Positions 42,302 through 51,266 of a stretch of DNA of 64,000 bases are shown piece after piece. Source of the DNA: Acidithiobacillus sp. YTS05 (lineage in GTDB: Bacteria; Pseudomonadota; Gammaproteobacteria; Acidithiobacillales; Acidithiobacillaceae). The notes under the pieces were generated by a model. That model searched no databases and had not been told where the DNA came from. It saw only the letters and a program-made list of their open reading frames with translations. Position 1 is the first letter of the stretch. Every line of letters begins with the position of its first letter. The translations under genes were made by a program, and so were the position numbers. The stretch spans positions 2,139,501-2,203,500 of the forward strand of contig NZ_CP094359.1 of the NCBI RefSeq assembly GCF_024396695.1. Reading direction: 5' to 3'.

Positions 42302-42331
42302 ATGCATCTGGGTCACTTGACCCCGATGCAT
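42302..42331. repeat. 30-bp near-perfect palindrome between PEBP and antiporter genes
   Basis: ATGCATC, one mismatch, GGGTCA, two-base loop, TGACCC, mismatch, GATGCAT. The 13 paired positions make a strong cruciform or hairpin, but no T-run follows. It lies 42 bp before the antiporter start, so an operator or leader hairpin is as likely as a terminator. Confidence 0.6.
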
Positions 42332-42372
42332 GAGGCCTTATGCTGGCTCTTCCCTAGTTGGCGGAGAGCGCG

Positions 42373-44229
42373 ATGGACGTGATGTTGCTTCTGGCGGCCC
42401 TGGTAATCCTTGCCGCCGCGAGTCAATGGTTGGCCTGGCGCCTGCGCCTTCCAGCAATTTTATTGCTACTTCTCATCGGCATCCTCATCGGTCCAGTCTT
42501 CGGGCTATTAAAGCCCGACGAGCTTTTTGGGCCTTTGCTCTTTCCCGGCATTTCCCTCGCTGTCGCCGTCATTCTCTTCGAGGGCTCTTTGAGTCTGGAA
42601 TTTCGGGAGCTCGGCAAACTCGGCCGCGTCGTACGGCGCATGGTGGGTCTTGGGGCCATCAGTAGCTGGTTGATCCTTGCGGTTGCGACGCGTTGGATCA
42701 CCGGTTTTCCCTGGTCAATGTCGATTCTCTTTGGCGCCGTGATCGTGGTATCCGGCCCTACCGTTATCGGCCCAGTGTTACGTGCCGCACGACCCAACGA
42801 CAAGATTCGCAATGTGCTGATGTGGGAAAGTATTCTCATCGATCCAATCGGCGCGGTGCTGGCCGTCTTGGTATTTTCGGGGGTCATCGCCCATCAGGGG
42901 AATAGTGGCCTGTGGACTGCAGTCGAGCTCTTTTTCAGCACCGTCGCTCTGGGCTTCGGACTCGGCTGCGGCGCTGGCTATGGCTTGGGAAGACTGCTGC
43001 GCAACCGGGCCATTCCCGACTATCTGCACGGCATTGTCGCCCTGGGCACGGTATTCATCGTCTTTGCCATCGCCAATTCCCTGGTGCATGAATCTGGACT
43101 GCTGGCAGTGACCATCATGGGTATCTGGCTTGCGAATATGCGCAATGTGCCGCGCGAACATATTCTCAATTTCAAAGAGAGTCTGTCCATCCTTCTGATT
43201 TCCCTATTATTTCTGTTGCTCGCCGCGCGTCTGGAATTGGCCGCATTGGCCGAGGTTCTGCTCTGGGGATTTGCTCTGTACTTGGTCATTCAACTTCTCG
43301 CCCAGCCCTTCAAGATACTCCTGGCCTATGATCGTCGCGAAACTCTCTCCTGGCGCGAGCGGGCGCTGACCGCCTGGATCGCCCCACGCGGCATTGTCGC
43401 TGCGGCGGGCGCCCCGGTCTACGCCGAGCAACTACAGACGCAGCACTATCCCGATGCCCAACTCTTCGTTCCTCTCACTTTCGCGGTCATCATCATCACG
43501 GTGTTGAGTGCAAGTTTCAGCAGCCGCCCACTGGCACGCCTGCTGCGCGTAGCCGAAACGGAACCACGCGGCGTCCTGATCATCGGCGCCAACCCACTGG
43601 CCATGGCCATAGCAGAGCAGCTTCGCCAATGGAAATTTCGTCCCCTCTTGGTAGATGATGACTTTGCACAGATCCGCAATGCACGCATGCAGGGAGTCCC
43701 CACCTTTTATGGCTCACCGGTCTCGGAAGCTGCCGACCGCGAGCTCGATCTGGTAGGCGTCGGTTATCTGCTCGCCCTCTCTACCGATCGGGCACGGAAT
43801 CTGGTGGCCAGTCTGCGCTATACCCCAGAATTTGGTGCCCACGGGGTCTTCAGCCTTCCGGATGGTAGCCAGAAGCGGAACAGTGCTCGCTGGCGCATGG
43901 CGCGTCGTCACCGCCAGCAATATCTCTTTGCTCCCACAGCCACGGCAGAGGAGTTATTGCAGCGTCTGGAAAACGGGTGGACGGTGAAAGTTACCAAACT
44001 CTCCGAACAATTCGCTTGGGAGGCCTATCGCCGGCAATTTGCCGAGGCGGGGTTCCTGCCGCTATTTTTGCTGCGCGGGGAGCGCTTGCTGCCTTTTGTT
44101 GCCGGAGTGCCCGACGAAGCGATCCTGCCCAAACCCGGTGATCAGGTAATGGCCTTGGTGGCTCTGCAACGCAAAGAGCGTGAAGGCGAGCGCAGCGCCA
44201 GCGAGTCATCATCTGCAATAGAACCGTGA
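42373..44229 (+). CDS. CPA-family cation:proton antiporter with C-terminal NAD-binding (RCK-like) domain
   Basis: A 618-residue inner-membrane protein. About twelve hydrophobic segments (residues 1-390) of the sodium/hydrogen exchanger type include WESILIDPIGAVLAVLVF with the ion-binding Asp and APRGIVAAAGAPVYA. A TrkA-N-like Rossmann domain follows (RGVLIIGANPLAMAIAEQL, LLVDDDFAQIRNARMQGVPTFYGSP), then a TrkA-C-like tail. This layout exports K+ or Na+ in exchange for protons under nucleotide control. GGAGAG 5 nt upstream selects the ATG at 42373 over a TTG at 42358. Confidence 0.86.
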   Translation: MDVMLLLAALVILAAASQWLAWRLRLPAILLLLLIGILIGPVFGLLKPDELFGPLLFPGISLAVAVILFEGSLSLEFRELGKLGRVVRRMVGLGAISSWLILAVATRWITGFPWSMSILFGAVIVVSGPTVIGPVLRAARPNDKIRNVLMWESILIDPIGAVLAVLVFSGVIAHQGNSGLWTAVELFFSTVALGFGLGCGAGYGLGRLLRNRAIPDYLHGIVALGTVFIVFAIANSLVHESGLLAVTIMGIWLANMRNVPREHILNFKESLSILLISLLFLLLAARLELAALAEVLLWGFALYLVIQLLAQPFKILLAYDRRETLSWRERALTAWIAPRGIVAAAGAPVYAEQLQTQHYPDAQLFVPLTFAVIIITVLSASFSSRPLARLLRVAETEPRGVLIIGANPLAMAIAEQLRQWKFRPLLVDDDFAQIRNARMQGVPTFYGSPVSEAADRELDLVGVGYLLALSTDRARNLVASLRYTPEFGAHGVFSLPDGSQKRNSARWRMARRHRQQYLFAPTATAEELLQRLENGWTVKVTKLSEQFAWEAYRRQFAEAGFLPLFLLRGERLLPFVAGVPDEAILPKPGDQVMALVALQRKEREGERSASESSSAIEP

Positions 44230-44242
44230 AACGCGAAGGAGC

Positions 44243-45370
44243 TCAGCCAGCGTATTGTTTTTGTACCCACTGGGCATAGGCGTCCCCCAGCAGGGGCTGC
44301 CACCAGTCGGAATGCTGCAGGTACCAATCCACCGTCTTGCGAATACCCTCGGCAAAACTGTGTTGCGGCGTGTAGCCGAGTTCTCTGCCGATTTTGCTGG
44401 CATCTATGGCATAGCGACGGTCGTGACCGGGGCGGTCTTTGACGTAGCTGATCAGACGTTCCGCCGCTTTGCCCTGGGCCGGTGCGGCATGGGGAAAGCG
44501 CTGAGCGAGGGAGCTGTCGGCAGCAAAGGCCGTATCCAGAAGTTCGCAAATCAAGCGCACGATATCGAGGTTGGTCCACTCATTATGCCCCCCAATGTTG
44601 TAGCTTTCCCCTTCCTCACCGCGCTCCAGAATCAGGCCGATGCCTTGGCAATGATCTTCAACGAAGAGCCAGTCGCGGACCTGCTGCCCGTCACCATAAA
44701 TGGGCAGAGGGCGGCCATGGAGAATATTGAGTATCACTAGGGGGATGAGTTTTTCCGGAAAGTGATACGGCCCGTAATTGTTGGAACAATTACTGGTCGT
44801 CGTGCGCAGGCCATAGGTGTGCTGATAGGCCCGCACTAGGTGGTCCGAGGCCGCCTTGCTGGCGGCATAGGGCGAATTGGGCGCGTAGGGCGTGTCCTCG
44901 CGGAAGGGCGGGTCCTGCGGCCCGAGGGTGCCATAGACTTCGTCGGTAGAGATGTGATGAAAACGATGCGGGATGACTCCACCTGGCGCGTCCAGCCACA
45001 CCTTGCGCGCCGCCCGCAGGAGGCTGTGGGTACCGAGAATGTTGGTATGCAGGAAGGCATCCGGGTCGTGGATGGAACGGTCGACGTGACTCTCGGCGGC
45101 AAAGTGGACGATGGTGTTGAGCTTGTGTTCGTGCAAGAGCTTTTCCACCAGCGGCGTATCGTTGATGTCCCCTTCGGCAAAGTGGAATCCTGCCTGATTC
45201 ATCAACCCGGCGAGGCTCGCCTGGTTACCGGCATAGGTCAGGGCATCAAGTACCACCAAGTGGCCCTGCGGAAAGCGCTGCCGCCAATAATGGCAAAAAT
45301 TGGCGCCGATAAAACCCGCCCCCCCCGTCACCAAGAGCCGCATCTCTGCCGGCATCAACTTTTCAGCCAT
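44243..45370 (-). CDS. rfbB: dTDP-glucose 4,6-dehydratase
   Basis: RmlB/RfbB, second enzyme of dTDP-L-rhamnose synthesis, an extended SDR with NAD motif LLVTGGAGFIGANFCHYW, ISTDEVYGTLG, catalytic YAASKAASDHLV and SNCSNNYGPYHFPEKLIPLVI. 375 residues, slightly longer than usual (about 355) because of the N-terminal MAEKLMPAE; the Met at 45343 is an alternative start. It overlaps rfbD by 8 bp and is the last gene of the rfbA-C-D-B operon supplying rhamnose for lipopolysaccharide or exopolysaccharide. Confidence 0.93.
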   Translation of the reverse strand: MAEKLMPAEMRLLVTGGAGFIGANFCHYWRQRFPQGHLVVLDALTYAGNQASLAGLMNQAGFHFAEGDINDTPLVEKLLHEHKLNTIVHFAAESHVDRSIHDPDAFLHTNILGTHSLLRAARKVWLDAPGGVIPHRFHHISTDEVYGTLGPQDPPFREDTPYAPNSPYAASKAASDHLVRAYQHTYGLRTTTSNCSNNYGPYHFPEKLIPLVILNILHGRPLPIYGDGQQVRDWLFVEDHCQGIGLILERGEEGESYNIGGHNEWTNLDIVRLICELLDTAFAADSSLAQRFPHAAPAQGKAAERLISYVKDRPGHDRRYAIDASKIGRELGYTPQHSFAEGIRKTVDWYLQHSDWWQPLLGDAYAQWVQKQYAG

Positions 45371-46244
45371 CGATCTTTCCTTCTTGCCAAACCCGGATCA
45401 TTCGTCGCAACTGTACCCGCCAATGCGGTGCCGCCCCCAAAATGCTATAGCTGCCGGCCTTGTCCAGCACCACACAACTGGGTCGTTTAGCCGGAGTGGG
45501 ATAGGCCGTGGTCGGAATCATCTGTATAGGAATCTCTCGCGTCAGCAAGCCCTGTTGCCGGCCCTCCTCCTGGATCGCCACCGCAAAATCGTACCAGGAT
45601 GCCACGCCGGCATCGGTCCAGTGCTGCGTGCCAGTGAACTCCGGTAGCTCGGTGGCGCGCCAAAGCGCGTCCGCCAAGCCCCCGGCCCAAGTTGGGGTGC
45701 CGATCTGATCGCCAACCACAGAGAGCGTCTCCCGCTCAGCCATCAGGCGCAGCATGGTCTTGACGAAGTTGTTGCTAAACTCGCTATAGACCCACGCGGT
45801 ACGCAGAATCAGGGCGTCTGCGCCGAGAATGTCGCGGATCTTCTCCTCACCCGCCGCCTTGCTGGCGCCATAGACGCCCAGGGGGGCCACGGGATCATTG
45901 GGCATATAGGGCCTGCCCTGCCGACCATCGAAGACAAAATCCGTAGAGACATGCAGCAGGCGTGCCCCCGCTGCCTGCGCCCACTGGGCCATGCGTGCAG
46001 GCGCCTCGGCATTCACGCTGTAAGCCAGCTCCGCCTCAGATTCCGCGCGATCCACCGCCGTGTAGGCAGCGGCATTGATGATGGTCTGCGGCTGCAAGCG
46101 CTGCAGTAGCGCGGAGATTTCCGCAGGTCGGGCGAGGTCGAGCAGCGAACGATCAATAGCCTGCACCGTCACATCCGCAGGACAACGGCGAAGCAACTCC
46201 CGCCCCAACTGCCCTCCAGCCCCCAAAATACAGATCTGGCGCAT
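45363..46244 (-). CDS. rfbD: dTDP-4-dehydrorhamnose reductase
   Basis: RmlD/RfbD, the final NADPH-dependent step to dTDP-L-rhamnose. 293 residues with ICILGAGGQLGRELL at the N-terminus, TIINAAAYTAVDRAESE, STDFVFDGRQGRPY and the catalytic YGASKAAGEEKI. It lies 10 bp after rfbC on the same strand. Confidence 0.93.
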   Translation of the reverse strand: MRQICILGAGGQLGRELLRRCPADVTVQAIDRSLLDLARPAEISALLQRLQPQTIINAAAYTAVDRAESEAELAYSVNAEAPARMAQWAQAAGARLLHVSTDFVFDGRQGRPYMPNDPVAPLGVYGASKAAGEEKIRDILGADALILRTAWVYSEFSNNFVKTMLRLMAERETLSVVGDQIGTPTWAGGLADALWRATELPEFTGTQHWTDAGVASWYDFAVAIQEEGRQQGLLTREIPIQMIPTTAYPTPAKRPSCVVLDKAGSYSILGAAPHWRVQLRRMIRVWQEGKIDG

Positions 46245-46254
46245 CTACATACCC

Positions 46255-46803
46255 TCAGGCAAAAACTTCGCACTGGGCGAGGGGCAGGCCCGCTGCATCC
46301 TTGGCCGCTAGCAGAGGCGTTTCGCCAGCGGGAATGGGCCAAGAGATGTTCAGGGTCGGATCGTTCCACAGCAGGCAACGCTCCGCACTGGGCAAATAAT
46401 AATCGGTGGCCTTGTACAGAAACTGGGCAAACTCACTCAGCACGTAAAAACCATGGGCAAAGCCTGGAGGTATCCAGAGCATCTGCTGATTGGTGGCAGA
46501 CAAGCGCGCCCCCACCCACTGTCCAAAAGTGACAGAACGCTTGCGCAGGTCCACAGCCACGTCAAAAACCTCGCCCTCCACCACCCGCACGAGTTTGCCC
46601 TGCGCCTGCTCGATCTGATAATGCAAACCGCGTAATACGCCGCGGGCGGAGCGGGAGTGATTGTCCTGCACGAAGTCGAGATCCAGACCGAGATCAGCAA
46701 AGGTCTTGCGGTTCCAGCTCTCCAGAAAGAAGCCGCGTTGGTCACCAAACACCCGCGGCGTGAGCAGACAGACCTCCGGGATTGCGAGACGCTGAACTTC
46801 CAT
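46255..46803 (-). CDS. rfbC: dTDP-4-dehydrorhamnose 3,5-epimerase
   Basis: RmlC/RfbC cupin-type epimerase, 182 residues: RVFGDQRGFFLESWNRKTFADLG, FVQDNHSRSARGVLRGLHYQ with the active-site His, and IPPGFAHGFYVLSE. An AGGAGG site 7 nt upstream selects the ATG at 46803, which overlaps the rfbA stop by one base. Confidence 0.93.
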   Translation of the reverse strand: MEVQRLAIPEVCLLTPRVFGDQRGFFLESWNRKTFADLGLDLDFVQDNHSRSARGVLRGLHYQIEQAQGKLVRVVEGEVFDVAVDLRKRSVTFGQWVGARLSATNQQMLWIPPGFAHGFYVLSEFAQFLYKATDYYLPSAERCLLWNDPTLNISWPIPAGETPLLAAKDAAGLPLAQCEVFA

Positions 46804-47681
46804 CAGCGTTCCTCCTGTTCCAGACAACGCAACAGATATTCACCATAGCCGCTTTTGCGCAAGGGCTCTGCCAGGCGCAAGACCTGCTCCGCGTCGATAT
46901 ACCCCATGCGCCAGGCGATCTCCTCTGGGCAGGCAATTTTCAGCCCTTGGCGCTCTTCCAGGGTACGCACGAATTCGCCGGCATTGAGCAGGTCCTGATG
47001 CGTGCCGGTATCCAACCAGGCAGTGCCCCGCCCGAGAATCTCCACCCGCAACTGCCCCGCCTCCAGATAGCGAGCGTTGAGCTCGGTAATCTCCAGCTCG
47101 CCACGCGCCGAGGGTCGAATCGTGCGCGCGATCTGGCTGGCCTGCGCGTCATAAAAATACAGACCGGTGACGGCATAACTGGAACGCGGCTTGGCGGGCT
47201 TTTCCTCGAGCGACACCGCCCGCCCCTGGGCATCAAACTCCACCACTCCATAGGCCCGCGGGTTGGCGACATGGTAGGCAAAGACCGTAGCACCGGACTC
47301 TTGCTGACTGACCGTTTGCAGGCCTTCGCTCAGGTCGTGTCCATAAAAGAGGTTATCCCCTAAAATCAGGGCGGCCGGTGCTCCTGCCAGGAAGTCTTCA
47401 GCAATCAGCAGGGCCTGCGCCAGTCCCTCAGGCCGTGGCTGCTCGGCATACTGAAAATCGAGCCCCCAGGCCGAACCGTCACCCAAAAGCCGCTGAAAGT
47501 GCGGCAAATCGGCAGGGGTAGAAATCACCAAAAACTCGCGGATGCCCGCCAGCATGAGGGTCGACAAGGGATAATAGATGAGCGGTTTGTCGTAGATAGG
47601 CATGAGCTGCTTGCTCAGTACCTGAGTCAACGGATAGAGACGGGTACCGGATCCCCCCGCCAGAATGATGCCCTTGCGCAT
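46803..47681 (-). CDS. rfbA: glucose-1-phosphate thymidylyltransferase
   Basis: RmlA/RfbA nucleotidyltransferase, 292 residues, which makes dTDP-glucose from dTTP and glucose-1-phosphate. The N-terminal [16 protein letters not shown] signature, [21 protein letters not shown] and [13 protein letters not shown] are present. First gene of the rhamnose operon. Its promoter lies in the 265-bp gap shared with the divergent Pho-box receptor gene. Confidence 0.94.
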   Translation of the reverse strand: MRKGIILAGGSGTRLYPLTQVLSKQLMPIYDKPLIYYPLSTLMLAGIREFLVISTPADLPHFQRLLGDGSAWGLDFQYAEQPRPEGLAQALLIAEDFLAGAPAALILGDNLFYGHDLSEGLQTVSQQESGATVFAYHVANPRAYGVVEFDAQGRAVSLEEKPAKPRSSYAVTGLYFYDAQASQIARTIRPSARGELEITELNARYLEAGQLRVEILGRGTAWLDTGTHQDLLNAGEFVRTLEERQGLKIACPEEIAWRMGYIDAEQVLRLAEPLRKSGYGEYLLRCLEQEER

Positions 47682-47841
47682 GCTGGTATGGCCTTCCTCA
47701 TCTTGGCTGCTTTGTGCAAGGGTAACCAGTCGCAGCAGCAGCGTCCAGACTGCGGCGATGCTGGCTCAGGTTGTCGGTCGCAGCGACAAACCTCGCTCAT
47801 CTTCTGAATGCATTTATGCATCCATAAAAAGAAAATCCAAA

Positions 47842-47881
47842 ATATCATGATTTTGTCATGAATTGTTCACAATACTGTAAC
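47842..47881 (+). promoter_or_regulatory. Pho box (four 11-bp units) before the second TonB receptor
   Basis: Four heptamers stand exactly 11 bp apart: ATATCAT, TTGTCAT, TGTTCAC and CTGTAAC, separated by AT-rich tetramers. This is the PhoB operator architecture. A weak -10, TACCTT (47892-47897), follows at 10 bp. The same four-unit layout precedes the OprD-like porin at 57548. Confidence 0.72.
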
Positions 47882-47947
47882 ACTCCTCTGGTACCTTTTG
47901 AGCCTTCATAAAAATTTTCACGCAACCGCTACGAAAGGAGTACCTCG

Positions 47948-50347
47948 ATGTCCGCCTGTACACCACGTTGGCACGTTCTTGCCATTGCCTTAGCCGCCGC
48001 CCTGTCCTATAGCGCTGTTGCCAGCGCCCAGGACAATACTGCCCATCACCATAAAAAGCATCACAAGCACCACAAACACCAGGCGGTCAATGTGGGAGAG
48101 GTCTCCAGCAACGCAGTGACGCAATCGGCCTACGCTGGGCATACCCCCCTGTTGCCCTCACAGAAAAAGATCTTTCGCTCGGGAATCTCCAGCAAAGTGC
48201 TGGGGCGCGCCGAAATCGAGGCTGCAGGGCCCGCCGCTGGGGGCGCGCAGATGCTTAGTTACGCCCCCGGCGTGAACGTGCTGGCCAGCTACGGGACCGG
48301 TGCCGCCAAGGCCCAGATCAGTATCGATGGCATCAAGCAAGGCTGGGGCAACCCCAAAGGTTCCGAAGCCGCGCACAGCATTGCCGTCGAATTCGACGGC
48401 ATTCCCATGAACAACCCGGCTACTGGACTTTGGCAGTCACCGCAGGTGAACCAATCCTCCCTGATTCAGGGGATCCATGTCACCTACGGGCCAGGCAATC
48501 CGGAAAACCGCTGGTACAACAATATTGGCGGCAGTATCGATTTCGTCCCCTTGCAGCCTACCGCCAAACCGGGTGCCAGTGTCGGTATACGCTATGGCAG
48601 TTATGACTTCAAAAACATCCACTTTGATCTGCGTACCGGCAATGTGGATGGCTTTTCGGCGATTTTGGCAGGCGGCGTGAGCAGCGGCAACAGCTTCCTC
48701 GGAGTACCCGCCGGAACGACCCTGTACAGCCCCTCCGGCGTGGTCCTACCCAGCCACAGTTATGCCTGGTTCCTCAAGATCAGGAAGACCTTCCATACCG
48801 GTGACGATAGCTTTGGCGCCTATCTTGCTTCGGGCTCAGCATACAAGCCCTATGACATCCCGCTGAGCCCAGCCTCGGGCACGACTATCAATGGCTACGA
48901 TTACAAAACCGGCAAGCCGATTCCGGGGCCGCTCTACAGCGAACAGACTTCCGGCTTCTACAATGCCGCCCCGTACAAAATCGATTCCAACAGTACCTGG
49001 ATGTTCTATAACAAATTGAATGTGGATATCGGTACCAAGACCTGGCTCCATAATGATATCTGGTATCGCTATGGACATCGTCTGCACAATCGCTATGCCT
49101 CATTTGCCGTGGGCGCGCCCAATACCAACGAGTACAATGACCCGCACAGCGAAACCTATGGCGACAAACTGTGGTTCGATACCCGCCTGCCCTATAACAA
49201 GTTGGCCTTTGGTGGCTACTTCATCAAGGCGCGGGACAACTCCAAAAATGCGTTCTTCAGCAGTTACCCTCCCTATAATGCCAACCGCTTCGTGCCCAAC
49301 GACAAATATCGCAGTGACTTTTTGGATGTGACCAATCTGTCGGCATTCTTCCAGGATAAAATCCATATTGCCCATACCTTCGATATCACTCCGGGGGTGC
49401 GGGTGGAACAGTGGCAACTCAATTACACCCCCTACACCACGGAAACCTTCCCGGAATCCACTGTTCTCTATCCCAAGGGGAATGAATCTAAGCTCCCGGC
49501 AGACTCCCGCAGCCTGAACGCGGTGGAGCCATCGGTGAACATCAGTTGGCGCCCCATTCAGCATCTGGCGCTCTTCGCCAGCTATTCCGAAGCGAACCAG
49601 ATCCCGGCCTTCGGCGGTGGTGGTGGTCCGTTCCAGAAACTTCCCGGCAACTCCATCAGCCTCGAAAAAGGGCAGAATTATCAGGCGGGCTTCAAGGTGC
49701 ATGTGCAGCATGACGGCTTCCTGCATCATTTCCTATTCAGCGCCAACTGGTATTTTACCCGCTTTTCTGATCAGTACCTACCGATCACCGAGGCCGACGG
49801 CACGGTCATCAACGCCTTCGGTACCTCAGACTATCAGGGCGTCAATCTCTATGCCGTTGATAACCCCATCTATTGGCTGCACCTCTTCGGGAACCTCTCC
49901 CTGCAGCAGGCGCATTTCAGCAACTATTACAACGGCAAGGAAAACTACTCTGGACTACCGGTGGCCAATGTCCCGGACAGCACCTTCAATATCGGCGCCT
50001 ATGCCAAGAGTTTTGTCTATGGTTTTCTACTTGAGCCACGTATCTGGGTCCAATACACCGGACCGCAGGCGCTTTACGACAGCATCACCAAATCGCCATC
50101 GCCAACTGCCAAACTTCCGGCCTACACCTTGCTGAACCTGGCGCTACACAGCAAGATCCCGATGCACCTGCAATACTTCCGAAATATTGCGGTGGATGTT
50201 GATCTGCTCAACGTAGCGGGCAATCGTTACAACAGCTACGAATACATCAGTAGCGGTGGCACCTATGGCCCCAACACCAAGGGAGATTTGATCGGTTTAC
50301 CTGGCGAACCTCGGACCTTTTACGTCAGCTTGACCGCAAACTTCTAA
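47948..50347 (+). CDS. TonB-dependent outer-membrane receptor, His-rich N-terminus (Pho-controlled)
   Basis: A 799-residue receptor. After the signal peptide (about residues 1-27, ending VASAQD) comes a His/Lys cluster (HHHKKHHKHHKHQ), then the plug (MLSYAPGVNVLASYGTGAAKAQISIDGIKQGW, VTYGPGNPENRWYNNIGGSIDF) and a barrel ending in Phe. The His cluster could bind metal or phosphate-bearing ligands at low pH. The Pho-box promoter and the phosphatase/ABC operon alongside suggest uptake of an organophosphate such as phytate or a metal-phosphate complex. The ligand is an inference. The gene is preceded by AAAGGAG 8-9 nt from the ATG. Confidence 0.88.
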   Translation: MSACTPRWHVLAIALAAALSYSAVASAQDNTAHHHKKHHKHHKHQAVNVGEVSSNAVTQSAYAGHTPLLPSQKKIFRSGISSKVLGRAEIEAAGPAAGGAQMLSYAPGVNVLASYGTGAAKAQISIDGIKQGWGNPKGSEAAHSIAVEFDGIPMNNPATGLWQSPQVNQSSLIQGIHVTYGPGNPENRWYNNIGGSIDFVPLQPTAKPGASVGIRYGSYDFKNIHFDLRTGNVDGFSAILAGGVSSGNSFLGVPAGTTLYSPSGVVLPSHSYAWFLKIRKTFHTGDDSFGAYLASGSAYKPYDIPLSPASGTTINGYDYKTGKPIPGPLYSEQTSGFYNAAPYKIDSNSTWMFYNKLNVDIGTKTWLHNDIWYRYGHRLHNRYASFAVGAPNTNEYNDPHSETYGDKLWFDTRLPYNKLAFGGYFIKARDNSKNAFFSSYPPYNANRFVPNDKYRSDFLDVTNLSAFFQDKIHIAHTFDITPGVRVEQWQLNYTPYTTETFPESTVLYPKGNESKLPADSRSLNAVEPSVNISWRPIQHLALFASYSEANQIPAFGGGGGPFQKLPGNSISLEKGQNYQAGFKVHVQHDGFLHHFLFSANWYFTRFSDQYLPITEADGTVINAFGTSDYQGVNLYAVDNPIYWLHLFGNLSLQQAHFSNYYNGKENYSGLPVANVPDSTFNIGAYAKSFVYGFLLEPRIWVQYTGPQALYDSITKSPSPTAKLPAYTLLNLALHSKIPMHLQYFRNIAVDVDLLNVAGNRYNSYEYISSGGTYGPNTKGDLIGLPGEPRTFYVSLTANF

Positions 50348-50382
50348 ACGCGGATTCCAGCTCTTTTATCAGTAGAAAATTC

Positions 50383-50408
50383 GGCCCCGGTAATACGGGG
50401 CCATTTTT
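50383..50408 (+). terminator. rho-independent terminator after the second receptor
   Basis: Stem GGCCCCG / CGGGGCC with a 6-nt loop, followed by A and five T. It lies 35 bp after the receptor stop. The downstream phosphatase is on the other strand. Confidence 0.88.
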
Positions 50409-50557
50409 ATGATGCATTTATTAGGCAGCGAAAATGGAATCCCTTCTGACGCGGCACCCTGAAGCCAAATCCCTCCTGACCTCGCAGCGGTAAGTACGCG
50501 GACAGGTGGGATATGGCATCAACAGAGGCCAAAGCAAATCTCTGCATATCAGAGCAA

Positions 50558-51247
50558 TTACTCCGGCTTTCCCCAGTCGTTTTGCGGTAGATTGGCATAT
50601 TTTCCGGTATAGGTCTGCTTGATCATCTGAAACGATACCGGATCAGGATTGTTGCCCTGATACTTCACGATCCAGAAATAATCGAAGGTGTGCTTGGGCC
50701 AGGTTTTTGGCACGCCGGGGAGCTTGGCCAGATGCAAAAGCTGACGAAAAGTGACTTGTTGATCGGGGAAATGCTCCTCCAGTTTTTGGCTGGCAATACG
50801 GGCGTGCTCCCACATGACGATCACTACCTTACCATCATACTTGGGGTCATGGAGAAGAGTGTAGGCAGCTTCCTGGGTGCGCTGGGTTTCTTGCGCCTTT
50901 TTCTGCTTCTCCGTCTGGAAGTATTCCGGTACCGCCGTGTAGGCCGTCTCCGGCATCCTCCAGCTCAACGCCGTGGGGGTCATGGTTTCGATGGTATGGA
51001 GGGTGACCGTCATCAGGGCTGCCGGCTCCTCGCCCTTGGGCAGGATACTGTGACTGGCGTTCTTGCCCAGATAGACCTGCGCCAGGGCATGCGCCCGCTC
51101 TTCGCCAATTTTCGATAGCTGAAAGGGATTGATCTTCTCGCCATGGCGCACGAGGATGATTTCCGCCGGGACGGCCTGGGCTGCCAAGGGTAGAGCAGTC
51201 AGTAGCGTCAAGGCGAAAAAAGAAAGTACCGGGCGGCGGCAGGGCAT
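50558..51247 (-). CDS. exported histidine-phosphatase-family protein
   Basis: A 229-residue protein with a signal peptide (ALTLLTALPLAAQAVPA) and the phosphoglycerate-mutase-like RHG motif in IILVRHGEKINPFQLSKIGEERAHALA; the second catalytic His is in VVIVMWEHARIASQKL. It is probably periplasmic and removes phosphate from organic esters. The AGGAGA site 6 nt upstream sets the ATG at 51247. Last gene of the Pho-box operon, 19 bp after the permease. Confidence 0.82.
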   Translation of the reverse strand: MPCRRPVLSFFALTLLTALPLAAQAVPAEIILVRHGEKINPFQLSKIGEERAHALAQVYLGKNASHSILPKGEEPAALMTVTLHTIETMTPTALSWRMPETAYTAVPEYFQTEKQKKAQETQRTQEAAYTLLHDPKYDGKVVIVMWEHARIASQKLEEHFPDQQVTFRQLLHLAKLPGVPKTWPKHTFDYFWIVKYQGNNPDPVSFQMIKQTYTGKYANLPQNDWGKPE

Positions 51248-51266
51248 GATGCTTCTCCTGATGGTT

